In this document: positions 36,861 through 48,500 of the stretch, piece by piece
Position numbering within the stretch: position 1 is the first letter of the stretch
Layout: the number at the start of each line of letters is the position of its first letter
DNA from: Moringa oleifera
Taxonomy: Eukaryota; Streptophyta; Magnoliopsida; Brassicales; Moringaceae
Direction of reading: 5' to 3'
NCBI GenBank assembly: GCA_021397835.1
Contig: JAJFZO010000230.1
Span: 2,784,001 to 2,848,000 of the forward strand
DNA length: 64,000 nt
Translations under genes and position numbers: made by a program
Notes under the pieces: generated by a model
Told to the model about the DNA's origin: nothing
The model's database searches: none
Seen by the model: the letters and a program-made list of their open reading frames with translations, nothing else

Positions 36861-36979
36861 TCACAACCCATGCCTCTTTATTTCTCACTCTACTCTCCTT
36901 GCATTCTGCTTTCTGCTCTTTGATCATCGCACCTTGCTTCCTGCCTTCATCGCGTTCTCTCTCGCTCTCTCTCTCCTCC

Positions 36980-37747
36980 ATGGAAACAAGAATAGTGAAC
37001 TGGGAATTCACGGAGGTGCCCTACGACTTCGGCCGATTCATCAGCGTTGCCCTCTACGAGACCCGCCAGATCCTGGTCCGAGGTGTTGACGGCACCGACA
37101 CCGTAATCGCAGAATACGCACTTCCAACTGATTTCATCGTCTTCGAAATTCCTCGTCATGTTCTTGCCTCCCCTACGTGGTCCTACTACAATGTGCTGTG
37201 TTGTCTCTATAGCTTCAATCTTGACCAAGGTGCGTGCCACGAGTTGAGTTCATGCATCTCTGAAGCCGCCGTCGCCATGGCCGCCGCTAGGGGCCGCCAG
37301 GGCTTCTTCATGAACAATCATGTGGAGGTTGTAACAACCGAGTCGTTGGACGAAGCAGTAGAGATGACCATGCTTTTAGGGAACCATAACCAGTTCTTGT
37401 TAAGGAATGGTGGTGACAACATTGCAGATCCAAGTTCAAGCAACATGGTGCACGATGTTCCATTTGACTCGAATGTGTCAGTCTCAGAATTTGCAGCATC
37501 AGATTCAGTTCTTGAGTGGCTGAAGAAAGAAAGGAAAGTGAAGTTCCAAAACACCAAAGACAAAAATGAAGTAGACGATTGTGCTATTTGTCTGGTGGAA
37601 TTCTCTTCTGAAGAGCAACTCATCGAGATACCCTGTTCCCATATCTTTCATGAATCGTGCGTTTTTCGTTGGTTGAAGCAAAAGAATTCATGTCCTTTGT
37701 GTCGGCGTGCGGTTTCAATACCGTGTGACATAAAGTCTGACAGTTAG
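36980..37747 (+). CDS. RING-H2 zinc finger protein, probable E3 ubiquitin ligase
   Basis: A single exon of 255 codons plus stop. The ATG at 36980 sits in CTCCATGG, a good plant start context, and lies 120 bp after a TATA box; the open frame continues upstream but without an ATG. The RING-H2 finger is at residues 201-241: CAIC at 201-204, Cys219, His221, His224, Cys227, then CPLC at 238-241, giving the C3H2C3 zinc-binding pattern. The hydrophobic and Trp positions expected for E2 contact (Ile203, Trp231) are present. Residues 1-190 show no named domain; there is no signal peptide or membrane segment, so a cytosolic or nuclear ligase is likely. Its targets are not known. Downstream, a separate transcription unit begins about 290 bp later. 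Confidence 0.85.
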   Translation: METRIVNWEFTEVPYDFGRFISVALYETRQILVRGVDGTDTVIAEYALPTDFIVFEIPRHVLASPTWSYYNVLCCLYSFNLDQGACHELSSCISEAAVAMAAARGRQGFFMNNHVEVVTTESLDEAVEMTMLLGNHNQFLLRNGGDNIADPSSSNMVHDVPFDSNVSVSEFAASDSVLEWLKKERKVKFQNTKDKNEVDDCAICLVEFSSEEQLIEIPCSHIFHESCVFRWLKQKNSCPLCRRAVSIPCDIKSDS

Positions 37748-38003
37748 GATAGTTATTGTCTTAGTTACTGAAAGATGTAAATTTGGTGAATGAATGAATG
37801 AGAATGCAGTTTGTTGCATTTGCAATTTATGTTGATTAACCATTTAGTCAAGTGTTGAAGTGAAGAGTTTAAAAGGGTCAATGTCAGTTTTGTGACCACA
37901 AACTTGTAAACAGGACAAACTTTTTTAGTGCAGCGCGTATCCCTGACGCTCCTTGTTCGTGCTTACACAGTCACTGACAACCTGATCCGCTCCTGTTTAC
38001 GCT

Positions 38004-38013
38004 CATATAAAAT
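38004..38013 (+). promoter_or_regulatory. Probable TATA box for the small conserved gene
   Basis: CATATAAAAT lies about 30 bp before the proposed first leader exon (about 38035-38132, which ends at an AAG|GTTTCT donor). It is supported only by position and sequence. Confidence 0.35.
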
Positions 38014-38034
38014 GCAACTCAGTCTGCCATGGAT

Positions 38035-41000
38035 CCTTGTTTTTAGCTTCCCAGGAATCAAGCTAAATAAACAATCATCACTGCGCCTAAATCGCAGAGA
38101 CCAAAAGAGTGGAGCACTTTGAAGAACTCAAGGTTTCTTTCTCAGATCTCAATCTCATTTTCTTTCTGTTTCCCAAGATTTTGATTCTGGGTCATTCCAA
38201 TCGCCGTTGTTATCATTGCTTTTCGCGTGATTTTCTTGGATCTTTATGTCTTCGCGTATTAGGTACAGATACTTGCATGTGTTTTTGTATGTCTTTACAT
38301 AATTAAGTTCTTTTACATGCCTCTGTTCGTAGTAGCTCTTTTAGAGGCTTGAATAACACTTATTTTGTTAATTCGAAGCTAAATGCCTGTTAGGAGATAT
38401 AGGTTTCTTGGTTTTCCTATGGAGCCATGGATTGCAAGTAAATGCCTGCTTGATTAGGGTTTTAGGGTTATGTGGTTCTTGGAAATTTCTTCAGTAGAAC
38501 TCGGTTTTCTGGGGATGTGAGATTGGGCGGTTGTATTTTAACAATTGTTTTTGTACTTTTAGTGGTGGTACCGTTTCCTTCGGTTCCAATTTGGCTTTCG
38601 TTATCAGAAACATTTTTATGCGACCGAATTTTTCCCTTAATATGTGCCAAATAACTTCTTTGCAGGGTGGTGTCACTGGAGCTAGGAAGGGCCAATTGGT
38701 GAAGCATCCGTACAACTCAATGGAATAATGCGGACCAAATTTATAGCCACCTGCGCTTCAGAGTGAGTGTCCTCCTTTCTTCCTTCCTCTCAACTTTCTA
38801 ATCATGCAAACATTAGATTAGCTCGATTGGATTCCAGAATATTAGGGCTTTATTAGTTTCCATGTTCTCTCCATGTTTTTCTGTTGGCAATTTTTCTTGC
38901 CCATACCTGCCACTTAGCTATTCCTCTCAATCTGTGGCACTTTCACTTTAAGCTTCTAGATGACATAAATCAACTTAGCCTTTTTCCACTATGAGGTTGG
39001 ATGCTTGAAAAACAAAAAGAGGAAAAGAGTTTACTTTGGGAAATCACTTGTCCTCATGATTTCTAGTCACTGATGAAGATATTCAGGAACTTCAATTGTG
39101 GTTAGTTGTGATGGGTAGAGTATAACACTCATGTGCCTGATGCTGAAAGCGGTGTTGTTTGCTGCAGTTCTGCATTTGAGTCAAGCTTGTTCTCACCATT
39201 GGATCTCTTCTGCGGCCTTTGACCTATTCCTATATCTTCATTTTCTTCGTCTTTCTTTACGCCATTACTCGGACTTCTATGTGTAAGAAAGAATACCTCA
39301 TAGTAAACTGAGTTACAAAATTCAATTGTAAAACTCACTTCCTCTCTCTCTCTGATCTATTGCCTTATGGATGCTCTTATGCTCTTCAATCACTGAGGTT
39401 TTAATCTTTGGTTGCACATTATTAGTTTGCAGAATGGTCATAGTTCTTTCCTTTGTACACTAACTGCTAGTTTGTATGTCTTGCTGCAAATGAATGATTT
39501 GGCTGAGTATGAACACCTCTTATATCAAATAAATTTTAACGGAAATGTTCTTGTTAGTCCTGCTTGCAATTTTATGGGGAAGTTTTCATAGATAAGGGTT
39601 CTTGTAGTTTGAGGCAACTATTATAAGGGCATCTTGAAGATATACTGGAAAACCATATCTTCCCTTCTTTTCTATTCAGAAATGTTTGACAGTTGATCTT
39701 GCAGTTGCTATATGGCCCTATGATGAACTTTAATGGGGCTAAGAATGTCTGAACAAGTAGGAATTATTGATTTTAGAGTATTTTTAACTTCATAATGGAA
39801 GTTTTCTTTAATTGGAAATGTTGGACAATTTTAAGCATCTTGCACCAGATTAAAGTCAATGCTTGACCGTTGCTGGATCTGCCCTTGTACAAAACAAAAT
39901 ACTTGAGAATAATGTCTATCTGAGAAAATCTGTTGTTAGCTTGAGCTTAGTCATTGGGTAATCTGTATGAAATATTATCCCATTACTTTCTCAGTATGTA
40001 GAAAGAGAGGAAACCAGTCAATTATTCATCATTCAGACAGGTGATTCATTATTTGAATGTTGAAACTACTTTTATTGCTTTATTGAAATAATGAGTGGTT
40101 GCCTGCATGTTTCCTTAATTGCTTGACGATATTGAACTTATGTTGTAAGTGCTGCTTTTATTAGATCATCTTCCTAATTTATATATCCAAAATCTGTATA
40201 ACAGGATATTGGTTTTGCAGTTTGGTCCATGCAGTTATCTTACGTTTAGCACCTAGCACTTTTCACTTGGGGGCCATAAGTTATTAATGTAAGTTGTATG
40301 GAGTGTGCTTTCAGTGATTGAGACAGTTTCTTAGCAAACACTACCCATCAGAATCTTAATGAAACTTGGTTGTCTTAGTTAAGATTTTTCAGCATTTGGG
40401 ACATTTAATGGATTTTTGCAAAAATGCTGCTTAATCTGCCAACACTTGGTCAAACTTTTGAAATCTTGAATGGCTCGAGTTGTTTCTACATGATTTGAAA
40501 AGGGCTTGTTGGTTGAGAATCTGCTGAGACCCATGGCGAACTTATAAACATGACCCCACCTTCTGTTCTGTTTGCTTATGACTTGCTCTGCTTACTTCAT
40601 CTTCTCTATTTATATCCACATCTTCATACACCTTTTTGCATATATCAAGCAAACTTTGACTGCCTAAAACAATAATGGATTCTTGCTGTGTTTATGATAG
40701 TTATTTTAGACTATTTTCTTTGAAATGGTCATGATGATTATGGTAGAATTCTCTTTTCAGAATTGTCGTCTTTGGTTGAATTCAAAAGCTCAAGATTTTA
40801 CTGATCATATCAGGGTACATTCAGGTCTATCTTCAGCAGATTTCACTGCTAAGCCGCGTCTCTATCTCTTTGATTGAATTGATTCACATATCTCAAATTG
40901 TCGCCTTTGTTTAGGTAAGCTGTTGTCCTTTCTTTACCCAAAGCTTCTCATACCTATACATCTATTCATCCCATGATTGTTGACTAGCTTTCTCATGTAT

Positions 41001-42538
41001 GTACACACGTTCGTGCATTTGTATATTAATTGATCGACCTCTATAACTCTACAGTATCCAGATCATTAATCGTTCATTTTTATTATGGTACTCTATAGGA
41101 GCTTATGGAATCTTTAACTGAAGTTATGGGCTCAGAAGAACGAAATTTGATTGCTTGTTGTTTGATAGAATGCTTCTGTGAGGTTTTGGGGTTGGCTTTA
41201 TAGTGTTGATTGAAGTTAAGTTAATTCACATGTGGAGAAACTTAAGCAGAAGACTGGTTTTCTGTTTTTTTTCCTCTTGTTTTGAATTTACATATGTTCC
41301 CTAAACAGGCACCTTGCCACTAAAGCTTACAGAATGCGATACATAGACTACATGCCCCAAAATGAGAAGCTCATACCTGCCCCCTGTACTTGTTAGTGCT
41401 TATTGAATATTGGGGAAAAGCGTTTAGCAGATCATGCTGATCTGCTGCACCGAAAGTTTTTGTGGTTTCTTAAGATTACAACAGACTGGTGCATACAAGG
41501 TAGAAAGGAAGGGTGTGAGTCATGATTATGTCAAGATAGGGCTTAATTTAGTTCTGCTAGTGTTAAGATTGGGTAAACAGAGCAAACTCAAGTCACTCTA
41601 GGTGACTTTAAGAATGACTGCAGAGGAAACATCTTCAAAATTCTGATGGCCCCTTTTGTTGATGATAGATTCAGGTTTGAGTTCTGAAGTGAATCACAAC
41701 CATTGGTTGAACTTCCGTATTTTAAGATACAAGTATATATAATTTGAATGCTTAAATTAAAGTCAAGTATACCACAGGGCTTGATAAGTGATTAGAGCTG
41801 TTAATGAAGGTGCTATGTTTTTTATACTATGTAACCTCCAAAGGCATAATTAAGCTTTTCACATCCTTGTTGAACTTTGAGTATTGTGAAAAGATGTATT
41901 TTTGAGATGCTATTATGTATAGACTCATGCAGCAGTCAGTAAAATCTTATGGGGAAAAATATTTCTTTTTCTTGAGAAGTAGCAGTTTAATTAGCTGCTT
42001 TCAAGGTTTTGTTTGTTGACTTGGACAGGGTGCAATAGGATCCTGTTTTTCTGTGTGATTTCATAACTCCATATATATCACAGTTTTTAAACGACTGAAA
42101 TGGAATTTTGGATTTCTAAAAGCCAGTTCTAATGCATGTCATTTGGGTTTGAAGACGTTAATAGCTGGAGAAACATCATCGTAACCTAGATGATTTAAGA
42201 ATCTGGCATCCTGGGGACTACTTTGGTTTCTGATCTAACTGCAACTGATTGATGGGGTATCTGTTTAATGTTTTTTTTTTTTTTTGCCTTTTTCTGATAA
42301 AATGAGAAACATAAGTATGTTCTTCCTTACTCTTTTCGTATTTTGAGAAAGGTTTTCCTTTAGCACCTTCACTTCTAGATATTTGGTTGTTCAGAGCTAA
42401 GTTTGGTTGCAGTGCCATTGTTACTTTTTTCTTTCTAACCGCATGAGATGCTTTAGTATGCAATACTGATTCTTTTGCTGCTGGGGTTGCAGCGTGAAGA
42501 ATTCTGACCCTGTGGATTAAGGCTGCTGAAAACGAAAT
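38035..42538 (+). other. Proposed spliced 5' leader of the small conserved gene
   Basis: Likely leader exons are about 38035-38132 (donor GTTTCT), 38666-38762 (acceptor TTTGCAG, donor GTGAGT) and 42493-42538 (acceptor GTTGCAG) joined to the coding exon. The second intron would be about 3.7 kb; further leader exons may lie in it, for instance near 40780-40915. Apart from these, the stretch holds only intron-like sequence. The exon boundaries come from splice motifs alone. A short upstream reading frame of 20 codons would start at 38728 and run across the splice to a TAA at about 42519. Confidence 0.45.
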
Positions 42539-42844
42539 ATGAGTTTGGCATGTCTTGTGTGCCATAGTGTAGAAAGTCCATCACACTCTTTTAGGAGTTA
42601 CTCCGTATCAAGTTCAGACAACGAAGGACGATGTTCTGCCATTGCAAGCTGCTTAACCCGGAAGTCGTCACTTCCAGCTCCAAGATCAAATTCTTATATA
42701 GCAGCCACATCAAAAGTGACCCCACAACCAAGCATTCAAAGCAGCAGCACGATAACGGGTGCCCCACGACTAGTCCGGAGCCATGCTGTGAGAAGGGATC
42801 TTGTAAGAGACTGGAACTTTGATGAGGTTGTAATGGAGCGTTAG
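42539..42844 (+). CDS. Small conserved plant protein of unknown function (101 aa)
   Basis: A 101-codon frame starting MSLACLVCHSVESPSHSFRS and ending WNFDEVVMER. The Ser-rich start, a middle with many Ser/Pro/Thr, and the basic-to-acidic end (PRLVRSHAVRRDLVRDWNFDE) look like an uncharacterised protein family that I recall from dicots, but I cannot give it a function or name. There is no signal peptide or membrane segment. The start is the first ATG after a clear splice acceptor at 42492. Codon use and higher GC content than the flanks support that it is real. No domain suggests a role. Confidence 0.65.
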   Translation: MSLACLVCHSVESPSHSFRSYSVSSSDNEGRCSAIASCLTRKSSLPAPRSNSYIAATSKVTPQPSIQSSSTITGAPRLVRSHAVRRDLVRDWNFDEVVMER

Positions 42845-42849
42845 TTTGT

Positions 42850-44550
42850 GATTTGAGGTAGGAGAGTAGAGGCTAGATGGCTCCATTTAGCCTCTCCTTT
42901 TTCTATATTTGATACTATATTTTGTTTTGATGCTGTTGAACTTAGTTTCTAGTAGGAAAGTTTAATCATCTGTACCTAAATCCAAGAGAAACGAATGTTA
43001 CATGCTGTTCATATGTCTTGCTGTACTAGTCTTCTGCCTGTGATTTCTGGTCCCATATGCTTTCTTCTTGGTTCCTTCTCCCTTTTCCAACTCTAATTTT
43101 GTGGAGAGTTCCTTCTCTAGTTCTTTGTCACATGGATGACTGGCTTTTGTGGATGGTATGGATTCAACTTCCCAGGGAAACCCAGTTGCCCAATGCCCAA
43201 TGTTAAATCCTGAGGAGAATCTTTTAATTGATTTATGATGATATCATTATGAATATCTTTATATTATAATTATGTGTTATCCCCATAAGTTGTAAATCAT
43301 ATATCATTTTAAATTATTGTATTTAATAAAAACTCAAAACTTAGGTCTCTTATATTGTTGAAAAGTAACTATTTTCTTTATTTTAAGCTTTATATAAAAA
43401 ATAATTAAATATATTGGATGTCAATTAAAGTTTTTTATTTTTATTACCTCAATTGCCTAGTTATTGTACAACCCTAGTTCAATTGGAAACAAAAATGTGG
43501 GATCAAAAGTTTTTTATTTTTATATTTTTAATAAAATCAATTCATTGAATTTCAGGTGACCAAAGGTAATTAATCGATTGGGTTGGACTCATCTATATGT
43601 AATTTTAAGGTTCAAATTAATTTAATTAAAAATTTCATTTGTTGATTGGTCATATCAATTGGTTAAAAGAAAAACCTTCATAATTTATATTTTCAAATTT
43701 GGCTTTATGAATTCCATGCAAATCAAATCATGAGTCAATTAATTTATTATTTTAAAAATATTTTTAAAAAGATAAAAAGAGCTTTTAAAAACTCTTAATT
43801 GAGATAAAGGAATCCACATTAATACAGTTAGTGATCCATCACATAACACTAAAATTCATTGTCTTACCCATTCATTATATTATTTAATAAAAACTTTGAT
43901 CTTAATTTTTCAATTCTTTTCTCAACTTAAAAAAAGATAAAAAAGAGTATTGTTTTATTTATATATATAATTTTATAAAATTATTTTATAATTTTTACAT
44001 GCATTTTTATCAAATAAAAATAATTTTCTAAAATTGTCAAGTAGTTGAAAGGGATTAGTACAGTGGATTGACCAGTTCAGCTTACTTTATTTTCTCATTT
44101 AGTTACAAAATCAAATCAATTTATTAAAGGAAATAGATCCAACAGACTGAATTGAAATGTACAACATGGAGCTATTGTTTTTTATTATTTTTCTTTCATC
44201 AATGCTTAGGAAATTTTGTCTTAAATTTTCATTTAAAAGGTTTTTAGATTTATTTTTTAACAAAAATTATGCAAAACTTTAAAATTTCTCTTTTTTTTAG
44301 AAAAACAGATTTTAAGTTTTAAAAAATTTCAAACAAATTTTAATTTATTAATTTGGATCAAAATAAACTCTATTATATAATTTTAAAAAATATATTTAAA
44401 TTAAATTTTTTCAATGTATTTTGATTTAAAATTATTTAATAAATATAAAACAATATTCAAATTATCAGTTACAAAAAAATTTAAAATATTTTAATACTAA
44501 AAATTTTTTCTAAAAATTTTAAATTATTAAAATTTAAGAGTAAAGACCCT
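42850..44550. other. 3' flank and AT-rich spacer
   Basis: The first few hundred bases are probably 3' UTR of the small gene. Beyond about 43220 the DNA is AT-rich without recognised features. Confidence 0.5.
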
Positions 44551-44554
44551 AAAA

Positions 44555-45048
44555 AACCTTCATATTTACTCTATGTTATTAATCAAACATTTACATTTAA
44601 AAAGTTATAGATCGAATCTTGATCTATTAATTTAATAAATTAAACTTTATCAAAAACTTTAAAAATTAAAAGTATTCAAATTGAAGATCTTATATAATAA
44701 ATTTTAAATTGAAGTTTTTTATAAATGTAAAGAAATATTTAAGCTACCATCATAAAAAGTTTTATAAATTTTTTAGTAATATGTTATGTTTTTAAAATTT
44801 AATATAATAAATTTTTTACTCAAAAAATTATGAAACTTTTTTGTGATTGTAGCTGAAATATGTTTCTATATTTACAAAAAATTTTAAATCAAAATTTATT
44901 ATATAAACATCTTCAATTTGAATATCTTAATTTTTAAATTTTTTGATAAGGTTTAATTTAGATCAAATTGATAAATCAAGATTTGATTTATCATTTTTTT
45001 AACATAAAAATTTAATTGATAACATAAAGTTAACGCAAATGTTTTATG
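44555..45048. repeat. Foldback MITE, best copy in the window
   Basis: The left arm (about 44555-44765) and right arm (about 44805-45048) are inverted copies along most of their length. For example CTATGTTATTAATCAAACAT pairs with the relative of TTTAATTGATAACATAAAG; TTCAAATTGAAGATCTTATA pairs with CATCTTCAATTTGAATATCT; AGCTACCATCATAAAAAG pairs with a relative of TTTGTGATTGTAGCTGAAAT. The unpaired middle is only about 40 bp. The element has no coding capacity. Related copies are at 35098 and 36105, with a partial arm at 19590. Confidence 0.7.
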
Positions 45049-45527
45049 AGATTTTTATTTTAAATTTTAAAAAATTTATAAAAAATAAATCTTAAGTTAA
45101 AAATTATTTAAATTTAAAAAATAAACTTAAAATTAAATATAAAATTTATTTAAATAATTTTTTATATATTATTAATCTTTTTAAATCAAAATTCAATTTA
45201 TACATTTAACTAAAGAATCAGACTTTATTTGATAACTTCTTAAAAGTCAAAATCAAAATTTATTTAAAAGAAAGATAAAACTACATACCATTTGCCTTGT
45301 TTGCATTAAGAAAAGAATGAAACATTGGAAAGTAATACTTTACTATATTCCAAAGCAAAACAGCGAGGACACCAGAGCAGATCCATCAGCCGCCTGAATG
45401 GCTGAATTACCCTCCCCTACTGCCCACCAGAATGGGAATATGCATCACTTCGTCACTGCACACTGCATAGCATAGCGGCATTACTGAAAACCCTGACTCC
45501 CATAGGAGAATCACAAATCCAACCAAG

Positions 45528-48500
45528 ATGGCTCCCAAGATCAACACCACCTCTGTGAAACTTTCTAGTTCAATTACGTGTTTATTCCTCTCTTTCGCTC
45601 TTCTCTGCATCCTCTCCCTCTCTCTGTTTTCTTTCATCTCTCGAACTACGCCCACAAGCTCCGCTCCTGCTGCTCGAATTTCCCAAGAAACCCCTCCATC
45701 TCCTCAAAATCACATCAAAGTCTACGTAGCAGAGCTTCCTAGATCTCTCAACTACGGCCTTCTTGAAAAGTACTGGTCATCCGTTCCTGATTCCCGCCTT
45801 CCCTCCGACCCAGATCACCCCGTCCGGCCTATTCAGTCGCCGAACACCAAATTCCCGCCATACCCAGAGAATCCGTTGATCAAGCAATACAGTGCCGAGT
45901 ACTGGATCATGGGCGACCTTGAGACCCCTCAGGATCAGAGAACTGGATCTTTTGCCAAAAGGGTTTTCAGTGAAAGTGAAGCTGATGTGATTTTCGTTCC
46001 CTTTTTCGCGACTCTGAGTGCGGAGATGGAGCTAGGCATGGGTAAAGGGGCCTTCAGGAAGAAGATGGGCAACGAGGACTATTTGAGGCAGAGAGAGGTG
46101 CTTGATTTTGTCAGGAATGCTGACGCCTGGAGGCGGTCTGGCGGGCGAGATCACGTGTTTGTTCTTACTGGTACGCTTTACTTTTTGTTGTGACCGTTGT
46201 TATCTTTGGTTGTTGATTCTGTGTCTTAGCTATTTGGATTTGTGAGCTTAGTTTTCTTTTCTTTCTTTTTCTGTTGAAGTTATTTGGATTTTGATAATTA
46301 TGTTTCACAACGGTTTTCAAGTGTTTTCTGATTTGGCTAGCCTGTCCATGTTAGCTTTTTCTGCATGTTGAATAGTTTCTATTGAAGCCAATTGGACACT
46401 ATTGGGTGTTCTTTTAGTTTTTGCAGTCCATTCGGTCTCTTATTGTATCTTTTGTAGATTAGCATAATGATACCTTGTAGTATTTACTATATTGGTGGTT
46501 GGTAAAATGGATGAATTAAGTGCAGTAATAAAAAATAAGAGAGGGACTCAAAGCAGTTGGATAGTGTACACCTGCATAGAAATTTCATTAGTACTTCTTG
46601 ATCATATCTGCTAATTTAATGACTATAATCCAGAGCAAGTAAATAGCAAGTTATTCATATTCCTGCAGTTAATTACCACCTATTGGATAGAGATATAAAT
46701 TCTTCCACTGAAGAAATATCTTCCTTTGAGGTACAGTATGGGGGGGCCTTTTTTTTTTTTCCGTTTGTGGGGAGGAGGGGGGGGGGGGGGGGAGTTCTTA
46801 TTGTTACATTAAAAGATGTTTTTTAAATTTTTTTATTTTTAAAAAGTAATCTACATTCATGTCGGTAAAATTGAAAATCCTTTGTTTTGTTTGAAGCTTC
46901 AACAGTTTGTACTTAGTAATATGGAGTTAAGGTAACAAGATACTATATTTTTAAAAAAAAAAAAAAAAAAAAAAAAGAGAGGTGTTCTGCTACTGAAAGT
47001 TCACAATTCTGCTGGCAAGCTATGTCAGGCAATCCATTATCCTGTGTGGATTTAGAAGAAGTCCATTTTTAAAACAAGGATAGGCTACAACTGAGGCTGG
47101 ATCGTTAGATAGGTATAGCTTGTGGAAGATTTTGGTTACTGATCTAAGGCTACTGATTAAGGGAGAGGCATGATATTTGTGTCAGTAAGGAAGCCTCCCT
47201 CATCCTAAATCTTTTCATCTTTTCATTTATCATGTTGTGGCAATAGGGACTTAGGTTTTAAAAAGTTATAGCGTGGATAAATTTCATGGAGGTCTTTGTA
47301 TTGGTTGATTAAAAAGACAGAACATACTATTCCACTCAATTTAATGACAGTCTTAGGATATTTAGTCAGATCCTAGTTTTTAGAGTTTGATTTGTCTTAA
47401 AGATCAACTCACTAGTTATATGGTGAATATGCATCATGACAACCCAAAGCTGGTTTTGCAGAAGGACATAAATTGGCTTTTCTTCCTAGTTTCTTGGTTA
47501 ATTCATTGTGAAGACAAACCTTTTGAAGGTTGCTGGTTTTTTTATTGGATAACTCAGGACAATTGTTTTGTTTCAAGTTAAGCCCTTGAGTTTTATCCTG
47601 TTGTACTTTGTTGTTTCTTTTTGGCTATTTGTCCTGCATCAGCTTGAATGGTCTCTCTTTCTGAAATTGTACAAGTATATCATTTTTAAAGACCTGGGTG
47701 TCGCATCAAACATCTGAGCTCTACCCATTTTATCTTTTGATGAAGAAACTTTGAGGTGGATCATTTTACCTTTTGGGGAGTGGATTTTTGTTGATAATTA
47801 AAATTTTGTTAGAGCCTGTGCAGAAAACTCTGCTTGCTTGCTTTCCAATATTTCTTATTTGATGTAGTTAGGATACTCCATCTGATAGCTGTTATTTATT
47901 TATTTATTTATTTTGTTAGAGGATTGTAATCCTAAATGCTATGTTTTGTTGTGCATTTATGCCTCTGTATGTGGCTGTTGTTGTTGTTGCTGTTGTTTAA
48001 TTTGTATTATGCAGGAGTGGGGAAAGTCCGAATATGTTGACAAAATTTTGGCTATATCTCGAATGAGAAGTTGATGAATTAAGAATTAAAAATATTCATG
48101 AAACCACACAAATTGGTGTAGAGAACATTTACTTGCAAAGTTCAGTTCTCTTTGAAGTCATGGAAAATATTTTACCTTATGAGTTCAAATTAGTATAGCA
48201 CATGAGAAGTCCAGAATTTATTTATCAGTAAATGAAAAGAACAAGACTAATTGGTTCAAATGACTTATTGTTGAATTTTTTGAATTAAAAATCCTATTAC
48301 AGTGTTAAGTGTTTGCTTGAATGGTCTCTGTACTTTGTCATATACATGATGATGCTTTGTTGGACTCCTTTTCTATTTTGCTTTTCTTTTTCGATAAATT
48401 GGGATAGTGGACTCTTTAATTGAAAAAATATGGTCTGTGACTAGATATAGTTGATTGTTGTATTTCCCTGAGCTTTTAGCAGCTTATGATTTAGTCTCTG

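Noticed and set aside
36899..36979. Upstream extension of the RING-H2 reading frame
   Set aside because: The frame is open here, but the first codon at 36899 is TTG and the first ATG is at 36980 in a good context; the stretch is a CT-rich leader close to the TATA box.
42218..42565. 115-codon open frame on minus
   Set aside because: It overlaps the leader exon and start of the small conserved gene on +, has a poly-Lys stretch from a poly-T tract, and no family likeness.
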